57,609 bases of DNA from UBA4720 sp038227135 (GTDB lineage Bacteria > Gemmatimonadota > Gemmatimonadetes > Gemmatimonadales > Gemmatimonadaceae): NCBI GenBank assembly GCA_038227135.1, contig JBBRQC010000017.1, forward strand, positions 1 through 57,609. The letters run 5' to 3'. Position numbers and translations under genes: made by a program. Numbering within the stretch: position 1 is the first letter of the stretch; each line of letters starts with the position of its first letter. Shown here piece by piece: positions 50,947 to 57,609 of this stretch. The notes below the pieces were generated by a model. The model saw nothing but the letters and a program-made list of their open reading frames with translations. It did not search any database and was not told the origin of the DNA.

Positions 50947-51666
50947 CCCGTTCCATTCGAGTAGTTCTATCGCTTCGTCTGTCACCCTGAGGTAAGTCGG
51001 CGCGTCGAGCCACGATCCCGCGTTTCCGAACACTCCGCCGCTCTCCATCTTCTCCAGCGCGGGAACGTGCGAATGGCCGTACACCAGCACGTCGAAGCTT
51101 CTCGCCTTGGCCAATTGCTGCGCCGCATAGCTGCGCAGACCGCGGCCCTCGTCTCTGGCTCTGTAGGTTCGGCTCGCGTTCGAGCTGCCGTGCGCAAGAC
51201 TGCTTGCCCAATCCGGATGCATCAGCCGGAACGCCTTGATCGCGAGTGGATTGCGCATGATGGGGCGGATCAACCTGTAGCCGCGATCTTCCTTGTCTCT
51301 CAATCCGTCGCCGTGCTCCACCCGCACCTTCCAGCCTGCGATGCTTCCTTCCCACGGGCCGACGATGTAGGAGATTCCGAGATCTTCGCGAAGTACTTCG
51401 CCGCCCCAGCAATCATGATTCCCCGCGACCCACAGGATCTCGACACCGGACTCCTTGACCTCGGCGAGCGCCGCGAGCGCACGAAAGCTCTTTCGCGGAA
51501 TCACCGTCTTCCACTCGAACCAGAAGTCGAACAGATCGCCATTGATGACCAACGATCGTGCCTCTCCCACCAGCCCGCGCAGAAAACCTACGAACGAGCG
51601 CTCGATCTGCGGGCTGGCTACTCCGAGGTGGGCGTCGGATACGATATAACAGGGGCCGTTGAGCAC
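50908..51666 (-). CDS. lpxH: UDP-2,3-diacylglucosamine diphosphatase LpxH-like phosphoesterase
   Basis: A 252-residue calcineurin-like metallophosphoesterase. The start is GTG 51666, immediately before the first metal motif; the open frame continues upstream, but that sequence is leader of ybgC on the other strand. Metal ligands: Asp11/His13 (VSDAHLG), Asp44 (GDLFDFWFEW), Asn83-His84-Asp85 (GNHD) and HSHVP near the end. GDLFDFWFEW is typical of LpxH, which cleaves UDP-diacylglucosamine in lipid A synthesis. A related broad phosphoesterase cannot be excluded. It is transcribed opposite to murI and divergently from ybgC. Confidence 0.88.
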   Translation of the reverse strand: MLNGPCYIVSDAHLGVASPQIERSFVGFLRGLVGEARSLVINGDLFDFWFEWKTVIPRKSFRALAALAEVKESGVEILWVAGNHDCWGGEVLREDLGISYIVGPWEGSIAGWKVRVEHGDGLRDKEDRGYRLIRPIMRNPLAIKAFRLMHPDWASSLAHGSSNASRTYRARDEGRGLRSYAAQQLAKARSFDVLVYGHSHVPALEKMESGGVFGNAGSWLDAPTYLRVTDEAIELLEWNGSSQGKCLNSVNR

Positions 51667-51738
51667 GGCACAAGTTAGCGTCCCGGCGACGCCTTTACAA
51701 AGCACCCGCAGCGGGGCATTTTCGGATTTCCCCCGCAC

Positions 51739-52170
51739 ATGACTTCCGAAACCAATCGTGGTACGGCTCACACCGTCGAATTCAGGGTACGGTACGCCGA
51801 AACCGATCAGATGCAGGTGGTGTATCACTCGAACTATCTGATCTGGTGCGAGATCGGGCGAACCGAGTTCATTCGCGCGTTGGGTACACCGTACGCCGAG
51901 CTCGAGCGTCAGAATGTCACTCTCGCGGTGGTTGAAGCGAGCCTTCGATTTCATTCCGGCGCGCGGTACGACAATCTTATTCGGGTGACGACCACGATCA
52001 GCGATATCAGGTCGCGCACGTTGACCTTCGACTACGTGATAGCGAACGCGGAAACAGGAGAGAAGTTCGTGACGGCATCTACAAAGCTCGCTTCACTCAC
52101 GCGGGATTCCCGCCTGACGACCTTGCCGCAGGCCCTTCGCCAACTACTGGAAAATGCTGCTTCCAGGTAA
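51739..52170 (+). CDS. ybgC: YbgC-like acyl-CoA thioesterase
   Basis: A 143-residue hotdog-fold thioesterase. The segment RYAETDQMQVVYHSNYLIWCEIGRTEFIR holds the catalytic Asp and the Tyr/His of the YbgC/FadM family. It hydrolyses acyl-CoA thioesters; in Escherichia coli ybgC heads the tol-pal operon, but no tol genes are present here. The ATG at 51739 is preceded by a 72-base gap shared with divergent lpxH; I see no clear promoter boxes there. The 3' end overlaps the HEAT-cyclophilin gene by 17 bases. Confidence 0.92.
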   Translation: MTSETNRGTAHTVEFRVRYAETDQMQVVYHSNYLIWCEIGRTEFIRALGTPYAELERQNVTLAVVEASLRFHSGARYDNLIRVTTTISDIRSRTLTFDYVIANAETGEKFVTASTKLASLTRDSRLTTLPQALRQLLENAASR

Positions 52171-54232
52171 GACTCTTGTTGGGGTTCTCATTCTTTCGCT
52201 CGCTGCGCGAGCGGGCGCACAACGACTGCCGGCTTCCGTCGGCGCGGACGAGATCAATCTCTACGCGCGGCTGCTCGCCATGACGGACACCCGGCAGCTC
52301 GACATGCCCCTCGTCGAGCGGGCGTTATCGAACAAGTGGCAGCCATTGCGAGCCGCAGCCACGCTTTCGATCGGCCAGGTCGGACCGGAAGTCGGCAAGC
52401 CGGGATCCACTCGACTCCGAAGCTTGCTCAAGGACTCCGCTGTCACCGTTGGTGCGAACGCGGCCTATGCGTTGGGGCTTCTGCGCGATAGCGCTGCCGT
52501 CAGTGACCTCAGCGCGGCGCTGGGCGCGAATCACGAGGTTGCGCGCGAGGCGGCGTGGGCTCTTGGTGAGATTGGCGCCCCCGCGCGAGCGGCAATCGTC
52601 GCGGGACTAAAATCTCGACGTGACGATGATACCGAGATCCAGCTGCTGCTGGCGGCGGCTAAGCTGCGGCCGGTGCCGATCGCGGATCTCGAGCCGTATC
52701 TGCGCGAGCGGCACCCATCAGTAGTCTGGGCTGCGGCGTACGCGATCGCGCGCACTCGCGCACCGGCGGGAGTTCGTGATCTCATCGATCTCGATGCTTC
52801 ACCAGCACTCAGTGTGAGGCCTCAAACGACCGATCGTCGGGCCCCGGCGTCAGCACCGTACGCCGATTCTCTCAGCGGAAGTCAGCTCGCGCGAGCCGAG
52901 ATCGCTCGCGGTCTCGCAAAATCGGCCGCCGGCGATTCGCTCGGCGTCAGGGCTTTCGGTGTTCTGGCCAGACTGGTGGGCGATCCCGACGCCCACGTTC
53001 GCATCAATGCCGTTCGCTCGATCGGCACGTATGGACCACCTGCAAAGGCTGCACTGGTCTACGCTGCGCACGACCAGGATCCGAACGTACGGATTGCAGC
53101 CGCACAAAGCCTTGGAACAGTACTCGCCAGGGACGCGACCGATTTTCCCGCGTTGTGGGCCCTCGATACTTCGCTGGTATATCGATCATCTCTTCTTGCC
53201 TCCGCTGCACGAGCAGGACTGCGGCCGGCAGAGCTCGCCACCTGGGCCACGTCGCCCGATTGGCGGCTGCGCGCGGCGGTAGCGTCCGCATCCGGTGATA
53301 CGCTCGATCGCTCGTTCGCGTTCTCGCGGACTGCGCCGCTGACACATGACCCGGACGCTCGCGTGCGGGAGTCCGCGTATGCCGCGATCGCGCCATCAGC
53401 CGGCCTGCCACTCGAAGACACGGTGCACGCCTTGCTCATCAACGGGCTTCGAGATCCCGATTTCTACGTCAGAGCCACTGTGATTGGAGCCTTGGCCGAC
53501 AGACCTTCGGCCGCCGATTTATCGGCTGTGCTCACAAGCTATAATCTGGCAAGTCGCGATTCCGCCAACGATGCGCGACTTGCCGTCATTCAGTACGTCG
53601 CCGCGCTATGGAAAAAGGACAGCACGTCGCTCAACGCGACCTGGCGACAGCACCTTGCCCAGGCTCCGGTACCCAGCGACCCGCTCGAGCGCGCCGCTGG
53701 GAAAGGTTTTCCGGTTTGGGCCAAATGGTCCGCCGTGCCTGCTGTTCCAAAACCGATTGCATGGTATGAGGGCGTTGTCAAAGCGGTCGTGATGCCGGTC
53801 TACGCTGGCAAGCCGGTCACTGCCACTATCAACACGGTGCGAGGTCCCATCAAGCTAGAGCTCTTCGGTACCGACGCTCCGATCACTGTCTGGAATTTCC
53901 TTTCGCTTGCGCGTTCGGGGTACTATCGCAACACGCGCTTTCATCGTTTGGTTCCAAACTTCGTCGCGCAGGATGGAGATCCGCGCGACGATGGCAACGG
54001 TGGCCCCGGATACGCTATTCGGGACGAGATGAACCGCCACCGATATGAGCGAGGAGCCGTTGGCATGGCACTCGCCGGCCCCGACACCGGTGGGAGTCAG
54101 TACTTCATCACGCACTCTCCACAGCCGCATCTCGACGGTCACTACACGGTGTTTGGTCGCGTGGTGAGAGGGTTCGACGTGCTCGACAAGATCGTCCAGG
54201 GCGACCTGATCACAAAGGTCGATCCTCAATGA
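52154..54232 (+). CDS. Exported HEAT-repeat protein with C-terminal cyclophilin domain
   Basis: A 692-residue protein. Residues 1-22 are a signal peptide (cleavage after AGA). About 25-520 contains HEAT-like helical repeats rich in Ala, Arg and Asp. The C-terminal domain (about 555-690) is a peptidyl-prolyl cis-trans isomerase: TVRGPIKLELF, NFLSLARSGYY, FHRLVPNFVAQDGDP, GMALAGPDTGGSQYFITHSPQPHLDGHYTVFGRV. Active-site residues FHR, Q and F/W-region are conserved. It probably folds or binds envelope proteins in the periplasm, an inference from domains and from the neighbouring lipoprotein and lptE genes. The next gene starts in an ATGA overlap. Confidence 0.92.
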   Translation: MLLPGKTLVGVLILSLAARAGAQRLPASVGADEINLYARLLAMTDTRQLDMPLVERALSNKWQPLRAAATLSIGQVGPEVGKPGSTRLRSLLKDSAVTVGANAAYALGLLRDSAAVSDLSAALGANHEVAREAAWALGEIGAPARAAIVAGLKSRRDDDTEIQLLLAAAKLRPVPIADLEPYLRERHPSVVWAAAYAIARTRAPAGVRDLIDLDASPALSVRPQTTDRRAPASAPYADSLSGSQLARAEIARGLAKSAAGDSLGVRAFGVLARLVGDPDAHVRINAVRSIGTYGPPAKAALVYAAHDQDPNVRIAAAQSLGTVLARDATDFPALWALDTSLVYRSSLLASAARAGLRPAELATWATSPDWRLRAAVASASGDTLDRSFAFSRTAPLTHDPDARVRESAYAAIAPSAGLPLEDTVHALLINGLRDPDFYVRATVIGALADRPSAADLSAVLTSYNLASRDSANDARLAVIQYVAALWKKDSTSLNATWRQHLAQAPVPSDPLERAAGKGFPVWAKWSAVPAVPKPIAWYEGVVKAVVMPVYAGKPVTATINTVRGPIKLELFGTDAPITVWNFLSLARSGYYRNTRFHRLVPNFVAQDGDPRDDGNGGPGYAIRDEMNRHRYERGAVGMALAGPDTGGSQYFITHSPQPHLDGHYTVFGRVVRGFDVLDKIVQGDLITKVDPQ

Positions 54233-54849
54233 GGCGATTCGCGATCGTTGTGTTGATCGTCGCGGCTTGCACGCTCAGGGCGGCTCCGCTCAAAGGCGTG
54301 CTGGCGCCCGATCGCGCGCTGCCGTCGATTGCAATGATGAGTGGCCATCGGCACATCGTCTTCAGGTGGGATTACCAGGAAGGCGACATCGCGGCCCGCG
54401 GCGATGGATCCATTCGGACCGCCGCTCCCGATAGTGCGCGCCTCGATTTCTTCCTGGGCGGGGGACTCGGCGCCGGCGATGCGATTTTGATCGGGGACTC
54501 CTTGCGCACTCCTCACGCGAATCTTGCGCGACGTTACATACCGCCTGCGCCACTCATGTGGGCCGCTCTGGGTCGTCTTGCCATTCCGCCGCTTCAGGAT
54601 ACCGTAGTGCGAGTGGACGGCGAGCTTACACGCGCGGATATCGGGCGTCCATTACAATGGAGAGTAGCGATCAGGGGCGACACACTGGTCGAGCTCGACC
54701 ATGTCGCTGATGGAAAAATCACCGAAAGCCTGACGCGCGGCGCCGATGGAACTCTGACGTTCCAGGCGTCGGGAGCCAGGCGAACCTTGAAGCTCACTGT
54801 CATTCGGGAGGAACCTGGATCTTTCGATGCGTCCATTTGGAGCTTATAG
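54229..54849 (+). CDS. Hypothetical lipoprotein upstream of lptE
   Basis: A 206-residue protein. The signal peptide MRRFAIVVLIVAAC ends in a lipobox with Cys14. The mature part is beta-rich, with WDYQEGDIAARGDGSIRTAAPDSARLDFFL giving a pattern seen in LolB/LolA-type or DUF4292 lipoprotein-carrier folds, but no clear signature residue proves it. It overlaps the preceding stop (ATGA) and lptE by 23 bases, so it is translated with envelope biogenesis genes. Best described as a putative outer-membrane lipoprotein of unknown function. Confidence 0.7.
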   Translation: MRRFAIVVLIVAACTLRAAPLKGVLAPDRALPSIAMMSGHRHIVFRWDYQEGDIAARGDGSIRTAAPDSARLDFFLGGGLGAGDAILIGDSLRTPHANLARRYIPPAPLMWAALGRLAIPPLQDTVVRVDGELTRADIGRPLQWRVAIRGDTLVELDHVADGKITESLTRGADGTLTFQASGARRTLKLTVIREEPGSFDASIWSL

Positions 54850-55321
54850 TCTTCTCCTGGTGTTGCTGACTGCCTGCATCCCGTACGGCTTCACGGGCGG
54901 CGGGTTGCCCTCTCATATAAGGACGGTCGCCATCGTTCCGTTCGATAACCAGACTGCAACGTCACAGCTGCCTCGCGAGTTGACAGACGCACTCAGAATC
55001 CGGCTCCATGACCGGCTCGGGCTTCGCGACGCCTCTGAAGCAAAGGCGAATGCAATCGTCCGAGGCACGATTCAGCGCTACGAGACCGACATTCCAATCG
55101 CCTACAGCGCGAACAACAAGCAGACGACCACCGCGCGTCGCCAACTGCAGCTCGTGGTGGACATCGAAATGATCGATCAGGTGACCGGCAAGACACTCTG
55201 GCAGCGGAAGGGACTTCTTGCCGAGGGTCAGTACGAAGAGCGAGGCGAGCCGGCGGGAAGAAAGCAGGCAATAGATCGCATCGTGAACGACGTTATCGAA
55301 GGAGCACAGTCGCAGTGGTAG
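54827..55321 (+). CDS. lptE: LPS-assembly lipoprotein LptE
   Basis: A 164-residue lipoprotein that plugs the LptD barrel and helps deliver LPS to the outer membrane. The signal peptide ends in LLTACIPYGFTGGGLP with Cys17; the Cys-x-Tyr-x-Phe start and HIRTVAIVPFDN fit the LptE family of this group. Its LPS role is inferred from family. ATG 54827 lies inside the previous gene with GGAGG (54807-54811) upstream. The C-terminal KQAIDRIVNDVIEG is typical. LptE together with lpxH and a heptose enzyme shows the organism has LPS. Confidence 0.82.
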   Translation: MRPFGAYSLLLVLLTACIPYGFTGGGLPSHIRTVAIVPFDNQTATSQLPRELTDALRIRLHDRLGLRDASEAKANAIVRGTIQRYETDIPIAYSANNKQTTTARRQLQLVVDIEMIDQVTGKTLWQRKGLLAEGQYEERGEPAGRKQAIDRIVNDVIEGAQSQW

Positions 55322-55671
55322 CGCGTCGCGGCGCGACCAGGCTTGGTTGCCTAATTCCGCTGCTCATCGTAGCCGTCGGGGTTTATTTCGCCATCGACTT
55401 CGGACAGGTCTACTTCCGCGCTTATCAGTTCAAGGATGCCATGACCTCCGAAGCGAATTTCGCCACGACGCTTAGCGACGACGCGATCACACGCCGTCTC
55501 GTTGCGCTAGCTGACTCCCTCCAGCTTCCTCCGGGCGCGGAGCTCATAACTATCGTGCGGTCGCCGAGATCGATCAGCATCTCCAGCGACTACGACGAGA
55601 TCATCAAGCTCCCCATGAAGAAGGAGCAGGTGATCCATTTCCATCCCGAGGCGTCGGCATCACTCCAGTGA
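55315..55671 (+). CDS. Small single-pass membrane protein, DUF4845-like
   Basis: A 118-residue protein starting at GTG 55315, overlapping the lptE stop by 7 bases. A basic start (ARRGATR) and one membrane helix (about 12-30) are followed by an extracytoplasmic domain of about 85 residues with FRAYQFKDAMTSEANFATTLSDDAITRRL. This resembles DUF4845-type small proteins; the identification is tentative. Its stop is part of a GTGA sequence at 55668-55671 which would be the expected start of the next gene, but that frame closes after four codons. Confidence 0.6.
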   Translation: MVARRGATRLGCLIPLLIVAVGVYFAIDFGQVYFRAYQFKDAMTSEANFATTLSDDAITRRLVALADSLQLPPGAELITIVRSPRSISISSDYDEIIKLPMKKEQVIHFHPEASASLQ

Positions 55672-55678
55672 GCGCACT

Positions 55679-56161
55679 CTGAAGGCTCGGACACCCGCGA
55701 CGAAAGTTGCAACGTGGGCGGAGGCGAAATTGTGGAGAGCCCGACGACGCGATCGAGTGGCGTTCACCAACGGCGTCTTCGATCTCCTTCATCCGGGACA
55801 TATTGATTTGCTGTTCGCCGCCCGGGACACCGCCGACGCGCTGATTGTGGGTATCAACAGCGACGCATCGGTTAGCCGTCTGAAGGGTCCCGGTCGCCCG
55901 ATTCGGACCGAAAGTGAGCGAGCCTACGTTCTCGCCGGCGTCGAAGCCGTCGATCTAGTCGTAGTGTTCTCCGAAGACACGCCGCTCGAGCTGGTAAAGC
56001 TCCTCGAGCCGGATGTCATAGTGAAGGGCGGAGACTACACGGAAGCGACCATCGTTGGCGCCTCCGAAGTAAAAGGTCGCGGTGGCCGTGTGGTCGTCGT
56101 GCCGCTCACACCAGGTCAATCGACGACCGCAATCATAGGAAAGCTCAGTGAAGGAAAGTAG
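55679..56161 (+). CDS. rfaE2: D-glycero-beta-D-manno-heptose 1-phosphate adenylyltransferase, non-canonical start
   Basis: A 160-residue nucleotidyltransferase of the RfaE/HldE C-terminal type. FTNGVFDLLHPGHIDLL has the HxGH ATP motif, followed by GINSDASVSRLKGPGRPI, RAYVLAGVEAVDLVVVFSEDTP and VKGGDY. It builds ADP-heptose for LPS core. The family N-terminus also has a helix here (KVATWAEAKLWRARRRD), which lies before TTG 55730, the first canonical start. Upstream in this frame only CTG 55679 (used here) or ACG 55700 is available. Starting at 55730 would drop most of that helix. The kinase half (HldE N-terminal domain) is absent. rph overlaps by 14 bases. Confidence 0.88.
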   Translation: MKARTPATKVATWAEAKLWRARRRDRVAFTNGVFDLLHPGHIDLLFAARDTADALIVGINSDASVSRLKGPGRPIRTESERAYVLAGVEAVDLVVVFSEDTPLELVKLLEPDVIVKGGDYTEATIVGASEVKGRGGRVVVVPLTPGQSTTAIIGKLSEGK

Positions 56162-56873
56162 TTCAGCGCGAAAGGGCCGCAGTGCCTCACAGCTGCGCCA
56201 TGTCACGTTCGAGCGCGGCGTGGCGCCATATGCGGAAGGCTCGTGCCTCGTCGAGTTCGGAGCGACGCGGGTGCTTTGCACCGCGTCGGTCGAAGAAGGT
56301 GTCCCGGGTTGGCGGCGGGGAAAAGGAGAAGGCTGGCTCACGGCCGAGTATGCAATGCTCCCGCGCGCGACCCGGACCCGAACTTCAAGAGAGCGTGCCC
56401 AGCTCGGCGGACGCACTCAGGAGATTCAACGGTTGATCGGTCGCAGTGTGCGGGCCATGCTCGATGATTTCAAGTTCGGCGAGTTCACCCTCAAGCTCGA
56501 TTGCGACGTGCTGGTCGCCGACGGTGGCACACGCACTGCCGCGATAACCGGCGCCTGCGTTGCGATCGTCGATGCATTCGACTGGATGGTCACCTCTGGA
56601 AAGTTGCCACATACTCCGGTCAAGCGACGAGTGGCGGCTGTGAGTGTGGGGGTAATCGGCGGAGAGCCGCGATTGGATCTCGACTACGACGAGGATGTGA
56701 CGGCCGAGGTGGACATGAACGTCGTCATGAGCAGCGAAGGAGAATTCGTGGAGGTGCAGGGAACCGGTGAGCACGGCACCTTCGATCGCGCTCAGCTCGA
56801 CCAGCTGCTGGATCTGGCGATCGCGGGAATCCGGCAGCTCGACGCAGCGCAGACCAAAGCTCTGTCGGAGTGA
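56148..56873 (+). CDS. rph: Ribonuclease PH
   Basis: A 241-residue phosphorolytic exonuclease that trims the 3' ends of tRNA precursors. The start is GTG 56148 inside the preceding gene. Signatures: GVAPYAEGSCLVEFGATRVLCTASVEEGVP, the phosphate-site RTRTSRERAQLGGRTQEIQRLIGRS, and DCDVLVADGGTRTAAITGA. The C-terminal EVQGTGEHGTFDRAQLDQLLDLA is also conserved. rdgB follows with a GTGA overlap, a frequent pairing. Together with tRNA-Pro downstream it makes this end RNA-processing related. Confidence 0.97.
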   Translation: MKESSSARKGRSASQLRHVTFERGVAPYAEGSCLVEFGATRVLCTASVEEGVPGWRRGKGEGWLTAEYAMLPRATRTRTSRERAQLGGRTQEIQRLIGRSVRAMLDDFKFGEFTLKLDCDVLVADGGTRTAAITGACVAIVDAFDWMVTSGKLPHTPVKRRVAAVSVGVIGGEPRLDLDYDEDVTAEVDMNVVMSSEGEFVEVQGTGEHGTFDRAQLDQLLDLAIAGIRQLDAAQTKALSE

Positions 56874-57511
56874 GCCGTCAGGTCTTTCTTCTCGCCACTC
56901 GCAGCACCGGCAAGCTGCGCGAGCTGCGCGAAATCTTCGCCGAGTTCCGCCTCGAGGCCACCGATGTCACGAGCCTCGGCATTCCGGAAAGCTTGGCGGA
57001 GGACCAGCTGGAACGATTCGACAGATTCGAGGAGAACGCGCTGGCAAAGGCGCGGTACTTCTTTGACATGTCCGGCGGTATGCCAACATTTGGCGACGAC
57101 TCGGGAATGTGCGTCGACGCGTTGAACGGCGAGCCCGGGGTGTACAGCAAGCGATGGTCTGTCAATGAAGGCCTCGAGCGTGAGGCGTTGGACGCCGCCA
57201 ACAATGCCAAGCTCGTCGCTCGGATGATGGCCGCCCGACAGAGCGAAGGGTTCATCGACACGGCGCGCTATGTGAGCGTCGCCGCATTCAAAGATCATCT
57301 GGGCGTGGAAATGCGGCGCGGAGAGATCGAGGGGCGGGTGCTCCAAACTCCCCGAGGGAGCGGAGGCTTCGGGTACGATCCGTATTTCGAGGCGCCGGAT
57401 TTGGGAGGAACATTCGCGGAGTCGAGCATTGAGAACACAGCCCGCAACAGTCACCGGAGTCGAGCCTTTCGTGCGCTGTTGACCGCGTTGCGCGCTCGAG
57501 GCAGGATATAG
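56870..57511 (+). CDS. rdgB: XTP/dITP diphosphatase (RdgB/HAM1)
   Basis: A 213-residue housecleaning pyrophosphatase that hydrolyses non-canonical purine nucleotides. The N-terminus LATRSTGKLRELREIF is the family motif, with Ser-Thr in place of the more usual Asn. FEENALAKARYF, PTFGDDSGMCVDALNGEPGVYSKRW, GSGGFGYDPYF and SHRSRAF complete the set. GTG 56870 overlaps rph by four bases. The stop is part of a TATAGT that may serve as -10 of the tRNA-Pro gene 16 bases further on. Confidence 0.96.
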   Translation: MSRQVFLLATRSTGKLRELREIFAEFRLEATDVTSLGIPESLAEDQLERFDRFEENALAKARYFFDMSGGMPTFGDDSGMCVDALNGEPGVYSKRWSVNEGLEREALDAANNAKLVARMMAARQSEGFIDTARYVSVAAFKDHLGVEMRRGEIEGRVLQTPRGSGGFGYDPYFEAPDLGGTFAESSIENTARNSHRSRAFRALLTALRARGRI

Positions 57512-57527
57512 TAACTTGCGCGGACCT

Positions 57528-57601
57528 CGGGGCGTAGCGTAGCCCGGTATCGCGCCTGCTTTGGGAGCAGGAGGTCCCCGGTTCAAATCCGGGCGCCCCG
57601 A
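57528..57601 (+). tRNA. tRNA-Pro (anticodon TGG)
   Basis: Acceptor CGGGGCG (57528-57534) pairs with CGCCCCG (57594-57600), followed by discriminator A. The anticodon stem CCTGC/GCAGG (57555-57559, 57567-57571) encloses loop TTTGGGA with anticodon TGG at 57562-57564. The T arm is CCCGG-TTCAAAT-CCGGG. No CCA is encoded (A is followed by CTTGG), unlike the tRNA-Sec in this window, so CCA must be added by an enzyme. Confidence 0.96.
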
Positions 57602-57609
57602 CTTGGTAA

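Noticed and set aside
57507..57512. TATAGT as a full promoter for tRNA-Pro
   Set aside because: The -10 box is good, but no -35 match lies 16-18 bases upstream; left as a remark in the rdgB entry.

Overview
The window is a GC-rich, very densely coded bacterial chromosome segment. At least 15 neighbouring gene pairs share a 4-base ATGA/GTGA/TTGA stop-start overlap, and no gene-free stretch exceeds about 175 bases. The gene set is that of a diderm with lipopolysaccharide (lpxH, lptE, heptose-phosphate adenylyltransferase, manC). It combines this with a bacillithiol gene (bshA), a large Asp-box/sortilin-like secreted protein, a Ser/Thr kinase carrying TolB-like and TPR domains, a CIRCE-controlled groESL and the GatCAB amidotransferase. 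That mix fits Gemmatimonadota best. The assignment is an inference from gene content, not from a marker phylogeny. No mobile element, CRISPR array or rRNA was seen; this is core chromosome.

Layout. 1-4632: MoxR/DUF58/Bat (aerotolerance-type) operon. 4646-10761: mutL-miaA-bshA-uppP-birA-coaX, almost all translationally coupled. 10800-12939: promoter, CIRCE, groES, groEL and a strong terminator. 13044-20634: a small membrane protein, a metallo-beta-lactamase-fold lipoprotein, the large kinase and the divergent 1025-residue Asp-box protein, then two small genes. 20636-24466 (minus strand): YycJ-like hydrolase, GlmU-like enzyme, ManC, CheY-like receiver and roadblock protein. 24529-33254: lipoprotein, serS, histidine kinase, pcrA, gatCAB. 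33227-35232 (minus): phospholipase C-like, YtxH-like and DUF948-like envelope proteins. 35359-37367: murA, pgeF. 37393-47932: the rimP-nusA-ylxQ-infB-rbfA-truB-ribF-secD-secF-tatD expression/translocation cluster, with a promoter and an intrinsic terminator inside its leader. 47998-50946: ridA, selD, tRNA-Sec, a DUF5683-like protein, murI. 50908-57601: lpxH (minus), then ybgC, a HEAT-cyclophilin protein, a lipoprotein, lptE, a small membrane protein, heptose adenylyltransferase, rph, rdgB and tRNA-Pro.

The most striking content is a selenocysteine cassette. selD (48400-49443) has an in-frame TGA at codon 22, at the position of the catalytic Cys/Sec, followed by a SECIS-like hairpin. Seven bases after the selD stop lies a tRNA-Sec with anticodon TCA and a 9-bp variable arm. 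The protein that makes the selenium donor thus appears to need the tRNA encoded next to it, and the tRNA has two mismatches in its acceptor stem.

Other points to check: four conserved proteins (BirA, RbfA, TruB, heptose adenylyltransferase) have no ATG/GTG/TTG upstream of their conserved N-termini; MurA carries Asp in place of the catalytic Cys; the rimP-nusA leader looks like an attenuator; and BatB and BatC are fused.
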